A stretch of DNA of 57,924 nucleotides, taken from positions 1-57,924 of the forward strand of contig NZ_SDWV01000027.1 in the NCBI RefSeq assembly GCF_004137345.1, given 5' to 3'. A program made the translations under genes and the position numbers. The notes beneath the pieces were generated by a model, which was given only the letters and a program-made list of their open reading frames with translations, was not told the origin of the DNA and did not search any database. Each line of letters starts with the position of its first letter. The first letter of the stretch is position 1. This stretch comes from Nocardioides zhouii. Its GTDB lineage: Bacteria > Actinomycetota > Actinomycetes > Propionibacteriales > Nocardioidaceae. Below, one piece after another: positions 9,612 through 18,005 of the stretch.

Positions 9612-10559
9612 TCAATCGGCCGTCACCAGCAGCGCTGCACCGATCATGCCGGCGCGGGGCCCGAGGGTGGCCGCGACCAGGTCGGGGACCCGGCGGTGCG
9701 CCGCGCCCACGAGCGTACGTCGCAGTGCGCCGCGCGCCGGGTCGAGGAGCTTGTCGCCGGCGGCCGACACACCGCCTCCGATGACCACCACCTGCGGGTC
9801 GAGTGCTGCCACCAGGTTGGCGGTGCCGACCCCGAGCCAGTCGCCGACCGACGCGAAGGCCTGACGCGCGACGAGGTCGCCCTCCTCGGCGGCCGAGGTG
9901 ACCATCGGGCCGGTCACTCGTTCCGGCCGGCCACCGCACATCTCGTCCAGCACCGACGGCTGCTCGGCCATGAGCGCCCGTGCGTTGCGGACCAGCGCGT
10001 TGCCCGACGAGTACTGCTCCCAGCAGCCGCTCTTCCCGCACTCGCAGGCCTGGCCGCCCGGCACGACCTGCATGTGCCCGAACTCCCCGGCCATGCCGTT
10101 GGCACCGCGCAGCACCTTGCCGTCGAGCAGCACGGCACCACCGATGCCGGTGCCCATCGTGATCATCAGGCCCGATGCAGCGCCCCGGGCGGCACCGTGG
10201 CGCGCCTCGGCGCTGGCGGCGCAGTTGGCGTCGTTGTCGAGCAACACCTGGCATCCGAGGCGGGCCTGGAGCAGGTCGCGCAGCGGCTCACCCTGCCACG
10301 GCAGGTGGGGCGCGAACATCACGCGCTCCCCGGGCGGGTCGACGAAGCCGGCCGCCGCGATGCCGACGCCGGCCAGCGGCCTCCCGGCCGCCGACTCGGT
10401 GATCGCCTCGACCATCGCGTCCTCGACCTGACTGGTCACGACGCGGCGGCCCGGCGTGGTCCGGAGCGCTGTCGACGACACGTGTCCCTGGGCGTCCACG
10501 ACACCCGCGAGCACCTTGGTGCCGCCGATGTCGACACCGACGACGACCTGTCCACTCAT
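9612..10559 (-). CDS. ROK family glucokinase
   Basis: Phosphorylates glucose or a related hexose with ATP in the cytoplasm. The product is 315 residues. The phosphate motif DIGGTK is at 10-15 and NDAN at 109-112. GEFGHM has zinc-ligand His162, and the ROK zinc motif CxCGxxGCxE has Cys172, Cys174 and Cys179. A nearby SD-like GGGAGGA seven bases upstream supports the ATG at 10559 over the ATG at 10577. It lies opposite the tadE promoter region. The predicted kinase domain is complete and no DNA-binding domain precedes it, so this is a kinase and not a ROK repressor. Glucose specificity is likely but not proven by sequence. Confidence 0.88.
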   Translation of the reverse strand: MSGQVVVGVDIGGTKVLAGVVDAQGHVSSTALRTTPGRRVVTSQVEDAMVEAITESAAGRPLAGVGIAAAGFVDPPGERVMFAPHLPWQGEPLRDLLQARLGCQVLLDNDANCAASAEARHGAARGAASGLMITMGTGIGGAVLLDGKVLRGANGMAGEFGHMQVVPGGQACECGKSGCWEQYSSGNALVRNARALMAEQPSVLDEMCGGRPERVTGPMVTSAAEEGDLVARQAFASVGDWLGVGTANLVAALDPQVVVIGGGVSAAGDKLLDPARGALRRTLVGAAHRRVPDLVAATLGPRAGMIGAALLVTAD

Positions 10560-10598
10560 CCGGACATCCTCCCGCATGGACTGGTTGGACCACTCGTC

Positions 10599-10614
10599 TA
10601 GTCATTCCGGGCCA
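10599..10614. promoter_or_regulatory. TAGTCA-type 16-bp operator candidate upstream of tadE
   Basis: Reads TAGTCATTCCGGGCCA, an imperfect inverted repeat 102 nt before the tadE start. The same layout (TAGTCA, four bases, then KGRCYA) recurs upstream of cpaB, the flp pilins and the giant Fn3/Ig protein. Role as a regulator site is inferred from recurrence only. Confidence 0.6.
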
Positions 10615-10615
10615 T

Positions 10616-10649
10616 CTTTGTCGGCGGTCGGTCAAGACTGCCGACAAAG
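10616..10649. promoter_or_regulatory. 14-bp hairpin in the tadE leader
   Basis: CTTTGTCGGCGGTC and GACTGCCGACAAAG form a 14-bp stem with one mismatch and a six-base loop (GGTCAA). It begins one base after the TAGTCA-type site and lies 67 nt before tadE. It could be a second operator or a leader hairpin. It is not a terminator for the minus-strand kinase, whose start lies on the other side. Confidence 0.5.
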
Positions 10650-10716
10650 CAGCGACAGCCGCGCCCAGCGGCTCGTACGGTGGCAGGCGAATCGTTTCGG
10701 GGACAAGGGGAAATTC

Positions 10717-11157
10717 ATGCGCTGGCGCATCAGCAGGAAAGCACGCGACGAACGCGGTGTCTCCGCGGTCGAGTTCGCGCTCACGCTGATCCCGCTCCTC
10801 ATGGTGATCGCCGGGATCGTCAACTTCGGCCTCATCTTCGCCCAGCAGCTGTCCCTCGACAACGCCGTGCGGGCAGGCGCCCGTGCCGGCGTCGTGCAGA
10901 CGGGCAACGTCCCGGGGACCATCGCCACCAACCAGTGGAACTCGACCGCCATCGCGAAGACCCAGACCTCGGGGTTCGCCATCTCCTACCCCGGCGCCGT
11001 CGGCTCCACGTGCAAGAACAGCACGTTCGGCCAGAGCATGGTCGTGCGCGGCGTGGTGACCAGCAAGTTCCTCATCCCGTGGCCGCTGCCGGGCTCGTTG
11101 GTCCCCAAGCAGGTCACCCTCAGCAGTCAGGCGGAGTTCCAGTGCGAGTACCAGTGA
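10717..11157 (+). CDS. tadE: TadE-like pseudopilin
   Basis: A 146-residue minor pilin-like protein of the Flp/Tad system. The N-terminus has basic residues and DERGVSAVEFALTLIPLL, the TadE signature: a class III prepilin-like G/VSAVEFAL segment entering a single membrane helix (about 17-40). The rest is extracytoplasmic, with RAGARAGVVQTG and a Cys pair (STCKN near residue 105 and FQCEYQ at the end). TadE and TadG are thought to be minor components or chaperones of the Flp pilus. It overlaps tadG by four bases (GTGA). The main tad operon is 5 kb downstream, beyond unrelated genes. Confidence 0.88.
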   Translation: MRWRISRKARDERGVSAVEFALTLIPLLMVIAGIVNFGLIFAQQLSLDNAVRAGARAGVVQTGNVPGTIATNQWNSTAIAKTQTSGFAISYPGAVGSTCKNSTFGQSMVVRGVVTSKFLIPWPLPGSLVPKQVTLSSQAEFQCEYQ

Positions 11158-12353
11158 TCTTCCGGCGGGTGACGGCGCCCCGCGACGAGCGTGGTGCGAC
11201 CGCGGTCCTGGTCGGCATCCTCGCCGTCTTCCTCGTCGGCCTCTCCGCCTTCACCGTCGACATCGGCGCCGCGTACGTGAGCAACCGCAACCTCCAGAAG
11301 GCCGCCGACGCCGGCGCCCTCGCCGCAGCCCAGTCGCTGACCAAGGTGTCCGGCACCTGCAACGCCGTGCTGTCGAACTCCGTCGAGGTGGGCAAGGCCC
11401 ACGCACTCGCGATCTCCGTCGCCAAGCGGAACTACCCCAGCGCCACCTGGAGCGAGGACGGCACCTGGAAGGTCGCGTGCGACCCCCAGCTCAAGGTCGT
11501 CACCGTCCAGTTCGGCAACAAGGGCATCACGGATGCACGGTTCTCCGGCGTCTTCGGCGGCGCGCGAAAGATCACCACCTCCCGCACCGCCGAGGCGACC
11601 ATCGACGTGGCCCCCGGCGCCGGCGAGAGCGTACGGCCTCTGGCCATCTGCTCGGCGGCCGTGGGCAACAGCCTGCCCGGCCAGTTCGTCCAGATCTTCT
11701 ACCCCGGCAACGGCACGAGGTCGCCTGCCCAGTGCCCCAAGCCCTCGACCCCGGGCAACTGGTGGACCCTCGACTGCCCCGAGGAGCGGACGGGCGCGAC
11801 CGGCACGCTCCAGGACGAGATCCAGAACGGGTGCAAGAGCCGGGTGACGGTCATCCCCGGCCAGGCGAACGCCAACACACCGGGTGCCCTCACCGTGACC
11901 CTGGAGGCGGCGTGCCCTTCGGCGCCCGCGGGCTCCGCGACCTGCATGAGCGGCGACCCCGGCAGCCTCGACGCGGGCCACATCGCCGACGCCTGGAAGT
12001 ACCTCGTCGACACCCAGAAGGTCAGCATCTTCCCGGTCTTCTGCGTCCAGCCCCAGTGCAGCGACGACACCACGTCGGGTCAGGGCACCAACTCGGTCTT
12101 CCCGGTCTACAAGCTCCTGGGTGCGATCGTCTGCGGCTACCACTTCAGCCGGAACGAGAAGCATCACTCGACCACCGGGGAGTGCGCGGGAAACCCCTAC
12201 CTGGCTGCCAGCGACCCCGACAACAGCAACGCCAACAACTACCTGGTGCTCAAGTACATCTCGGTCCGCACCAGTGGGTCGAACGCCACGTCGGAGTGCG
12301 CGCTCGGCGCGACCTGCGACGGCGGGCTGCGTCGTACGCGCCTCACCCAGTGA
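11154..12353 (+). CDS. tadG: TadG-like pilus-assembly protein
   Basis: A 399-residue protein. The N-terminal TadG-like domain reads DERGATAVLVGILAVFLVG (single membrane helix, about 12-36), then VDIGAAYVSNRNLQKAADAGALAAA, which is typical for the family. The remaining 330 residues are predicted extracytoplasmic and rich in Cys (about 16), unusual for the cytoplasm and consistent with disulphide-bonded surface exposure. The usual C-terminal VWA domain of proteobacterial TadG is not evident; a VWA domain occurs instead on TadB in this locus. The GTG start at 11154 overlaps the tadE stop. Confidence 0.85.
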   Translation: MIFRRVTAPRDERGATAVLVGILAVFLVGLSAFTVDIGAAYVSNRNLQKAADAGALAAAQSLTKVSGTCNAVLSNSVEVGKAHALAISVAKRNYPSATWSEDGTWKVACDPQLKVVTVQFGNKGITDARFSGVFGGARKITTSRTAEATIDVAPGAGESVRPLAICSAAVGNSLPGQFVQIFYPGNGTRSPAQCPKPSTPGNWWTLDCPEERTGATGTLQDEIQNGCKSRVTVIPGQANANTPGALTVTLEAACPSAPAGSATCMSGDPGSLDAGHIADAWKYLVDTQKVSIFPVFCVQPQCSDDTTSGQGTNSVFPVYKLLGAIVCGYHFSRNEKHHSTTGECAGNPYLAASDPDNSNANNYLVLKYISVRTSGSNATSECALGATCDGGLRRTRLTQ

Positions 12354-12377
12354 GCTGATCGCCGCGAGACCCGAGGG

Positions 12378-12393
12378 ACCGGCGTCAGCCGGT
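12378..12393. terminator. Short hairpin after tadG
   Basis: ACCGGC-GTCA-GCCGGT, a 6-bp stem in the 31-nt gap to the convergent gene, overlapping that gene's last codons. No T-run. A weak terminator candidate. Confidence 0.3.
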
Positions 12394-12774
12394 GCCGTCG
12401 GGGTCGTCCGGCCACTCGTCGTCGAGCGTGATGTGCTCGACGCCGGCCGGGTCCGAGGCGCGCGGCGCGGGCGTCGCCAGCAGTGCGGCAGCCGCTTGGG
12501 CCAGTGACGACACCGCCGACGTGAGGTGCGTCGTCACCTCGGGGCTGAGCTGACGGACGGCGTGGACGGCGCGGCACACCGGGCACACGGTGCACTCGGC
12601 CGCGCCGGTGGCGAGGTGCTCGTCGATGCCGTGGACCGCCGACGCGGCCTGGGCCGCCAGTCCCGACAAGCCCTCGTTGGCCTCGCCGGCGTGATCGCGG
12701 GCCCAGCCCGACAACGCGCTGAAGAGCTTGGCGGCCTCCTCGCCGAGGGGACCGACCTCGTGGGCATCGCTCAC
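12385..12774 (-). CDS. Conserved hypothetical protein with a Cys-rich motif
   Basis: A 129-residue protein, largely helical and Ala-rich, with CTVCPVCRAVHAVRQL near residues 61-76: a cluster of three Cys (C-x2-C-x2-C) followed by His that could bind metal. The C-terminus is acidic (DDEWPDDPDGTG). No membrane segment. Its start overlaps the end of the ArsA-like ATPase gene by four bases (ATGA), so it is the last cistron of SRPBCC - ArsA-like - this gene. The context suggests a partner of the ATPase, but the function is unknown. Confidence 0.72.
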   Translation of the reverse strand: MSDAHEVGPLGEEAAKLFSALSGWARDHAGEANEGLSGLAAQAASAVHGIDEHLATGAAECTVCPVCRAVHAVRQLSPEVTTHLTSAVSSLAQAAAALLATPAPRASDPAGVEHITLDDEWPDDPDGTG

Positions 12775-13955
12775 GTGCCCTCCTTGTCCGTGGCTGCGTC
12801 GACGAACCTGACCTGCAGCTCGCCCCCGTGCACCCGCGCCCCCGCCACGCGGTGCCGCGCCACGCCCGAGGGAAGCGTCAGGAGGCGACGATACGACCCG
12901 ACGCTGATCACGAGCTCGTCGCCCTTGCGCGCGAGACGTACGTCGTCGCGGTCGGCGAGCGGCAGGGGCAGTGACAGCACCAGCCCACCCGACCGTGTCC
13001 GCACCTCCATCGGCACCCGCTCCACCCCACGGGCCAGCGGATCGGCGTCGCCGTACACGCTCGCGGCCACCTCCAGGAGCTGGTCACGACCCACCGGCTC
13101 GGTCGCGCGGTAGGGCGACGTCCGCAGGTCGAGGCCGGCGAACGAGTCCTCCGCGTCGACCAGCACTCCTTGCTGCGCCCGCACCCACGTCGCGCGCCAC
13201 TCGTCGGCGCCGCCGTCGGGAAAGACGCGGTTCACGATGGCGGTGTCCACCGCGTAGCCGAAGAGGGTGAGGAAGGTGTACGCGCGACGCGCCTCGGCCA
13301 GCACGACCGACTCGGGAGTCAGCACCAGCCGGACGGACGTCTCGGCCCCGGTCAGCACCGCGCGTACGTCGTCGAGCTCGGCGTGCAGCCGCTCGATCGC
13401 GTCGAACACCGAGTCTTCCGGCATCGGCACGCCGGCCGCCCGGGTGAGCACCGGCTTCAGGACCTTGACCACGCGCCGTTCGACCGGCAGCACGCGGGTC
13501 ATGTACCACCCGAGCGCCTCGGGCAGGGCGAGCAGCCGCAGGGTCTCCGCGGTCGGCGCACAGTCGACCACCAGCACGTCCCACTCCCCCGACCGAGCCT
13601 GCGCGCGCACCTCGAGGAGGGCAAGCACCTCCTCGGCACCGGGGATCACCGTGAGCTCTTCCGCGGTGACCGGGTCGACACCGGCCACGTCGAGGACGCT
13701 CAGCAGATAGCCCTGGATCTCGCCCCAGGACCGCTCGAACCGCTCCTGAGCGTCGACATGCTGCACCCACAGGTCGGGCGCCACCTCGGTGGGCTCGCCC
13801 GTGGCCGTGACGGCCAGGGCATCGGCGAGCGAGTGGGCGGCATCGGTGGACAGCACCAGCGTGCGGTGACCCGCGGCCGCGCTGGCGCAGGCGGTCGCCG
13901 CGGCGAGCGTGGACTTGCCGACACCGCCCTTGCCCGTGAACAGGAGGATCCGCAT
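12771..13955 (-). CDS. ArsA/Get3-like ATPase
   Basis: A 394-residue P-loop ATPase of the ArsA/GET3 branch of the SIMIBI class. The deviant Walker A is TGKGGVGKST at 7-16, the switch I region STDAAHSLADAL (about 36-47), and the hydrolysis motif VVDCAPTAETLRLL (about 130-143), where family members usually have DTAPTGHTLRLL. The last 100 residues form a beta-rich ArsA HSP20-like tail (LVLSLPLPLADRDDVRLARKGDELVI). Homologous genes in actinobacteria (Rv2184c-like, from memory) sit beside the same SRPBCC gene. There are no arsenite-binding Cys motifs and no ars genes nearby, so an arsenic role is unlikely; the client is unknown. Confidence 0.86.
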   Translation of the reverse strand: MRILLFTGKGGVGKSTLAAATACASAAAGHRTLVLSTDAAHSLADALAVTATGEPTEVAPDLWVQHVDAQERFERSWGEIQGYLLSVLDVAGVDPVTAEELTVIPGAEEVLALLEVRAQARSGEWDVLVVDCAPTAETLRLLALPEALGWYMTRVLPVERRVVKVLKPVLTRAAGVPMPEDSVFDAIERLHAELDDVRAVLTGAETSVRLVLTPESVVLAEARRAYTFLTLFGYAVDTAIVNRVFPDGGADEWRATWVRAQQGVLVDAEDSFAGLDLRTSPYRATEPVGRDQLLEVAASVYGDADPLARGVERVPMEVRTRSGGLVLSLPLPLADRDDVRLARKGDELVISVGSYRRLLTLPSGVARHRVAGARVHGGELQVRFVDAATDKEGT

Positions 13956-13969
13956 CCCGGACCCTGGCC

Positions 13970-14407
13970 TCAGAGCGACTCGACGCGCTTCTTGAGGCCC
14001 TTCAGCGCGGTGTCGATGAGGATCTTCTCGCCCTTCCGCTTGAGCATGCCGATCAGCGGGATGCTCACGTCGAGGGCGAGGCGGTAGGTGACGTCCGTGG
14101 TGCCGTCGCCCCGGCCGGCCAGGGTGTAGGCGCCGTCCAGCATCTTCAGCATGTTGCCCTCGACGAGGGTCCAGGTGACCTCACGGTCGGCGTCCCAGAC
14201 GTAGGCCAGCGTGTACTCGTCCTTGATCGGCGAGACGTCGAGCGCGAAGTAGACCTGCTCGGCACGCCCCCCTGCGCCCGGAACCACGACCTCCGCCTTC
14301 TGGACGCCCTTCGCCCACTCCGGGTAGGAGTCGAAGTCGGCGATGACGGCCATGACGTCGGCCGGAGGGGCGTCGACCGTGATCGAGGAGGAGGTCTGTT
14401 CGGCCAT
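13970..14407 (-). CDS. SRPBCC (START-like) family protein
   Basis: A 145-residue protein beginning SSSITVDAPPADVMAVIADFDSYPEWA, the standard start of the polyketide cyclase/START-like helix-grip fold. DGAYTLAGRGDGTTDVTYRL and a C-terminal helix follow. Such proteins bind hydrophobic ligands; no ligand can be named here. It is the first cistron of the run with the ArsA-like ATPase, 14 nt upstream of it, as in other actinobacteria (Rv2185c-like, from memory). The gap to the divergent methyltransferase gene is about 100 nt and probably holds both promoters. Confidence 0.84.
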   Translation of the reverse strand: MAEQTSSSITVDAPPADVMAVIADFDSYPEWAKGVQKAEVVVPGAGGRAEQVYFALDVSPIKDEYTLAYVWDADREVTWTLVEGNMLKMLDGAYTLAGRGDGTTDVTYRLALDVSIPLIGMLKRKGEKILIDTALKGLKKRVESL

Positions 14408-14509
14408 GGCGTGAACCTATCGCGCGCCCCGCTTGGGCGAAACGCCTGCCCGGCGCCTGGATCGGCACTAGCCTCGGATGGCCCGCCCCTGCACCAGAAA
14501 GTCGCGCCC

Positions 14510-15163
14510 GTGACCACCACCCAGACCAGCCGACGACTCGACCCCGGTCGACTCGTCGCCGTCACGCTGTTCACCTTCTTCCTGGTCCTCAACGGCGCGC
14601 ACCTGGCGCAGGAGGACCCGCTGTCCTCCCCCCTCAAGACCGTCGCCACGGCGCTCACCATGGCGTTCTACCTGCTGCTCATCTGGGCCTACCTCCGCCG
14701 TGTCCCCTCTGACCGGACCGACCTGCGCTGGTCCTCCTGGCTGGTCGCGTTCGCCGGCACCGCCGCGCCGTTCGCCATCCCGCTCGTGTCGGACGGCCTG
14801 GCCACCGGCGCGGCTCGCGAGTCGCTCTCGGCCGCCGTGCTGGCCATCGGCCTCGCCGCGATGCTCTGGGCGCTCGGCGCGCTGGGCACCAACATCAGCG
14901 TCGTCCCGCAGGCACGCGAGGTCGTCACCCACGGCCCGTACGCCAAGGTCCGCCACCCGCTCTACGCCGCCGAGCTCCTCAACGTGGTCGGGCTGTGCCT
15001 CGCGCACTCCGGCGCCTGGCCGTGGGTGGTCCTGGTGGCCCTCGCCGTGTTCCAGGTGATGCGTGCCAGGCGCGAGGAGGCGCTGCTGGCCGCCGAGCTG
15101 CCCGGCTATGCGGAGTACAAGAGCCGGACCCCTATGCTCGTGCCGGCACTCGGCCGCAGCTAG
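14510..15163 (+). CDS. Isoprenylcysteine carboxyl methyltransferase-like membrane protein
   Basis: A 217-residue integral membrane protein with about five hydrophobic segments. The C-terminal catalytic signature is HGPYAKVRHPLYAAELL (about 140-156), the S-adenosylmethionine-binding motif of the ICMT/PEMT group, followed by EEALLAAELPGYAEYK, also typical. Bacterial members methylate small molecules or lipids of unknown identity. GTG at 14510 is preferred, since the upstream part of the frame overlaps the divergent promoter region. It ends 10 nt before the FadD15-like gene and they probably form an operon. Confidence 0.82.
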   Translation: MTTTQTSRRLDPGRLVAVTLFTFFLVLNGAHLAQEDPLSSPLKTVATALTMAFYLLLIWAYLRRVPSDRTDLRWSSWLVAFAGTAAPFAIPLVSDGLATGAARESLSAAVLAIGLAAMLWALGALGTNISVVPQAREVVTHGPYAKVRHPLYAAELLNVVGLCLAHSGAWPWVVLVALAVFQVMRARREEALLAAELPGYAEYKSRTPMLVPALGRS

Positions 15164-15173
15164 GAGGTCCCCC

Positions 15174-16970
15174 GTGCGTGAGTTCTCCGCACCGCTCTCG
15201 ATCACCATCCCCACCACGGGCAACCTCACCGACGACGTCGTCGCCAACGCGCGCGACGCTGGCGATGCCGCGGTGTTCAGCCGACGCACCGTCGACGGCT
15301 GGATCGACGTCACCGCCGCCCAGTTCCACGACGAGGTCCGGGCAGTCGCCAAGGGCCTGGTCGCGGCCGGCATCGAGGTCGGCGACCGCGTCGCACTACT
15401 GTCCAAGACCCGCTACGAGTGGACCCTGTTCGACTACGCGATCTGGTTCGCCGGCGCCGTCACCGTGCCGATCTACGAGACCTCGTCGGCCGAGCAGATC
15501 GGCTGGATCCTCCAGGACTCCGGCGCGCGCGCCGTCGTCGCCGAGGGCCCGGACCACCTCGCCCGGGTGCGCGAGGCGCGCGAGGCCGGCGACCTGACCG
15601 AGCTCCAGCACGTCTGGTCGATCGAGGACAACGCGGTCGACGTCCTCGGCCGCCTCGGCTCCGACATCGTCGACGACCTCCTCGAGCAGCGGCGTACGGC
15701 CGCGACTCCCCTCGACCTCGCCACGCTGATCTACACGAGCGGCACCACGGGCAAGTCCAAGGGCTGCATGCTCACCCACGGCAACTTCATGTTCGAGCTG
15801 GGCGTCGCCGTCGACGAGCTCGGCGACCTGTTCGACACCGAGGGCGCCTCGACCCTGCTGTTCCTGCCGCTCGCGCACGTGTTCGCGCGGATCATCCAGG
15901 TCGGCTGCGTGAAGAGCCGGGCCCGGATGGGGCACAGCGCCGACATCAAGAACCTCGTCGCCGACCTCGGTGAGTTCGAGCCCACCTTCATCCTCGCCGT
16001 CCCCCGCGTGTTCGAGAAGGTCTTCAACACCGCCTCGCAGCGCGCCACCGCCGACGGCCGGGGCAAGGTCTTCGACCGCGCCGCGGACGTGGCGATCGCG
16101 TGGTCGCGTGCGCTCGACGGCAAGCGGGTGCCGGTCCGGCTGCGCGCCCAGCACGCCCTCTTCGACCGCCTCGTCTACGGCAGGCTGCGCCAGGCGCTCG
16201 GCGGCAGCTGTGCGTACGCCATCTCCGGCGGCGCGCCGCTGGGTGAGCGCCTCGGCCACTTCTACCGCGGCGTCGGCCTGACGGTCCTCGAGGGCTACGG
16301 CCTGACCGAGACGACGGCCGCCCTCACCGCCAACCTCCCCGACGCGACGAAGATCGGCACCGTCGGCCGGCCGCTGCCGGGCACGGCCGTCCGCGTCGCC
16401 GACGACGGCGAGCTGCTCTTCCGTGGTGGCCAGGTGTTCGCCGGCTACTGGGGCAACGAGTCTGCGACGAGCGAGGCTCTGGACCGCGACAGCTGGTTCC
16501 ACACCGGCGACGTCGGTGAGGTCGACGACGAGGGGTTCGTTCGGATCACGGGGCGCAAGAAGGAGATCCTCGTGACGGCCGGCGGCAAGAACGTCGCGCC
16601 TGCGGTGCTCGAGGACCGCCTGCGCGCGCACGCCCTCGTCGACCAGTGCCTCGTCGTCGGCGACGGCCAGCCCTTCATCGGCGCCCTCGTCACCATCGAT
16701 CGCGAGTCCTACGCGGCGTGGGCCACGGAGCACGACAAGCCCCGTCACGTCGCGGACGCCGTCGACGACACCGACCTCGTCGCGGCCGTGCAGACGGGAG
16801 TCGACGAGGCCAACCGGGCGGTCTCCAAGGCGGAGGCGATCCGCAAGTTCACGATCCTCCCCGGCGAGTGGACCGAGGAGGGCGGACAGCTCACGCCCAG
16901 CCTCAAGCTGAAGCGCAACGTCGTGGTCCGCGAGGCGCGCCGCGAGATCGAGGCTCTTTACCTCGGGTGA
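15174..16970 (+). CDS. Long-chain fatty-acid-CoA ligase (FadD15-like)
   Basis: A 598-residue AMP-forming ligase that activates fatty acids to acyl-CoA. The P-loop is LIYTSGTTGKSKG (about 185-197), followed by EGYGLTET and the adenylate-binding WFHTGDVGEVDDEGFVRITGRKKE. The C-terminal lid carries the catalytic Lys region SLKLKRNVV. Length and motif spacing fit the FadD15/long-chain class. GTG at 15174 has a strong GGAGG seven bases upstream that overlaps the end of the methyltransferase gene. The neighbourhood matches the Rv2187 region from memory. It precedes the cpaB promoter region. Confidence 0.92.
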   Translation: MREFSAPLSITIPTTGNLTDDVVANARDAGDAAVFSRRTVDGWIDVTAAQFHDEVRAVAKGLVAAGIEVGDRVALLSKTRYEWTLFDYAIWFAGAVTVPIYETSSAEQIGWILQDSGARAVVAEGPDHLARVREAREAGDLTELQHVWSIEDNAVDVLGRLGSDIVDDLLEQRRTAATPLDLATLIYTSGTTGKSKGCMLTHGNFMFELGVAVDELGDLFDTEGASTLLFLPLAHVFARIIQVGCVKSRARMGHSADIKNLVADLGEFEPTFILAVPRVFEKVFNTASQRATADGRGKVFDRAADVAIAWSRALDGKRVPVRLRAQHALFDRLVYGRLRQALGGSCAYAISGGAPLGERLGHFYRGVGLTVLEGYGLTETTAALTANLPDATKIGTVGRPLPGTAVRVADDGELLFRGGQVFAGYWGNESATSEALDRDSWFHTGDVGEVDDEGFVRITGRKKEILVTAGGKNVAPAVLEDRLRAHALVDQCLVVGDGQPFIGALVTIDRESYAAWATEHDKPRHVADAVDDTDLVAAVQTGVDEANRAVSKAEAIRKFTILPGEWTEEGGQLTPSLKLKRNVVVREARREIEALYLG

Positions 16971-17016
16971 GCCGTCACCGCCACTGTCCGGAGCGCCGAG
17001 CCCGCGGGCTAGGCGG

Positions 17017-17046
17017 TGACTACGTCGGAGTAGTCATTTCGGGCTA
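17017..17046. promoter_or_regulatory. Composite TAGTCA operator candidate upstream of cpaB
   Basis: Two overlapping palindromes. TGACTAC (17017-17023) and GTAGTCA (17030-17036) are perfect inverted heptamers six bases apart. TAGTCA-TTTC-GGGCTA (17031-17046) has the same 10-bp half-site spacing as the sites before tadE, flp and the Fn3/Ig gene. It lies 176 nt upstream of cpaB. A wider inverted repeat, GTCACCGCC (16974-16982) with GGCGGTGAC (17012-17020), spans the end of the ligase gene and may act as its terminator. The remaining leader to 17222 shows nothing else I can name. Confidence 0.62.
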
Positions 17047-17222
17047 GTCCTGGACCGCTTTCGGGTGGTTTGCGCGGTTTAGCCCACACCTCCGTTTCGT
17101 GCGCCCCTACATTCGATCCGCTGGGAGGGCACCGGGGCTCGACAACATGAGAAGTCCCCTCGATCCGCCTACGCGACCGAATCCCCACTGTGGGGATCCC
17201 ATGACCCGCGAAGGACTGCACC

Positions 17223-18005
17223 ATGGCTCGCCGTTCTGTTCTCCTCCTCGTCGCCGCCCTCATCGCACTGGCCGGCACCGCCATGATCGTGCTCTACGTG
17301 CAGGGCATCGACGCCCGCGCCACCAAGGACCAGGAACTGGTGGAGGTGCTCGTCGCCACCGAGACCATCGACATCGGCGAGACCGTCACCGAGGCCCAGG
17401 ACGCCGGCAAGATCGAGAAGTCCGAGGTGCGCCGGGTCGATCTGGTCGACGGCAGCCTGTCCTCGACGAGCTCGATCGCCGACGACGTCGCGGTCGGCAC
17501 GATCTACCCCGGCGAGCAGCTCATCGCCAAGAAGTTCGGCACCCTGGGCGACACCCAGAGCCTGGTCATCCCCGAGGACACGATGGCCGTGTCCGTCGAG
17601 CTGACCGACTTCGAGCGCGTCGCCGGGTTCGTCAACCCGGGCAACGAGGTGGCCGTGTTCGCCACCGTGCTCGACCCGATCCGGATCCTGCCGGACGGCA
17701 AGGAGCAGAAGCTCGGGAGCTACACGCGGATCGTCCTGACGCGCAACCTCGTCCTCGGCGTCGGCACCACCAGCGTCACCTCCCGGACCGTCCAGGACGA
17801 GGAGGGCGCCACCGCCACCGAGGAGGTCGCCAAGACGATCCTCACGATCGCGGTGACCCAGGAAGAGGCCGAGAAGCTCGTCCAGGCGGATCGCACGGGC
17901 GAGCTCAACTTCGCACTCCTCACGGACGACACCAAGACCGCTGACAACGAAGGCGCGTTCCTGCGGGACGTCTACCCCGAGCTGTTCCGGGGCGTCGCGC
18001 CGTGA
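17223..18005 (+). CDS. cpaB: Flp pilus assembly protein CpaB/RcpC (SAF domain)
   Basis: A 260-residue membrane-anchored protein. An N-terminal helix (about 5-28, LLLVAALIALAGTAMIVLYVQ) is followed by a SAF domain (about 40-105, VLVATETIDIGETVT then GTIYPGEQLIAKKFG) and the RcpC/CpaB C-terminal domain (VELTDFERVAGFVNPGNEVAVF, then LTIAVTQEEAEKLVQA). In diderms CpaB works at the secretin. Here no secretin gene is seen, so a cell-wall role is likely. First gene of the main tad operon, overlapping tadZ by four bases (GTGA). The ATG at 17223 directly precedes the signal-anchor. Confidence 0.9.
   Translation: MARRSVLLLVAALIALAGTAMIVLYVQGIDARATKDQELVEVLVATETIDIGETVTEAQDAGKIEKSEVRRVDLVDGSLSSTSSIADDVAVGTIYPGEQLIAKKFGTLGDTQSLVIPEDTMAVSVELTDFERVAGFVNPGNEVAVFATVLDPIRILPDGKEQKLGSYTRIVLTRNLVLGVGTTSVTSRTVQDEEGATATEEVAKTILTIAVTQEEAEKLVQADRTGELNFALLTDDTKTADNEGAFLRDVYPELFRGVAP

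Noticed and set aside
9612..10559. ROK-family transcriptional repressor.
   Set aside because: No N-terminal helix-turn-helix; the protein starts directly with the kinase phosphate motif.
12771..13955. Arsenite pump ATPase (arsA) as a resistance gene.
   Set aside because: No arsB, arsD or arsR nearby, no arsenite Cys ligands, and the SRPBCC neighbour is the normal context of housekeeping homologues.
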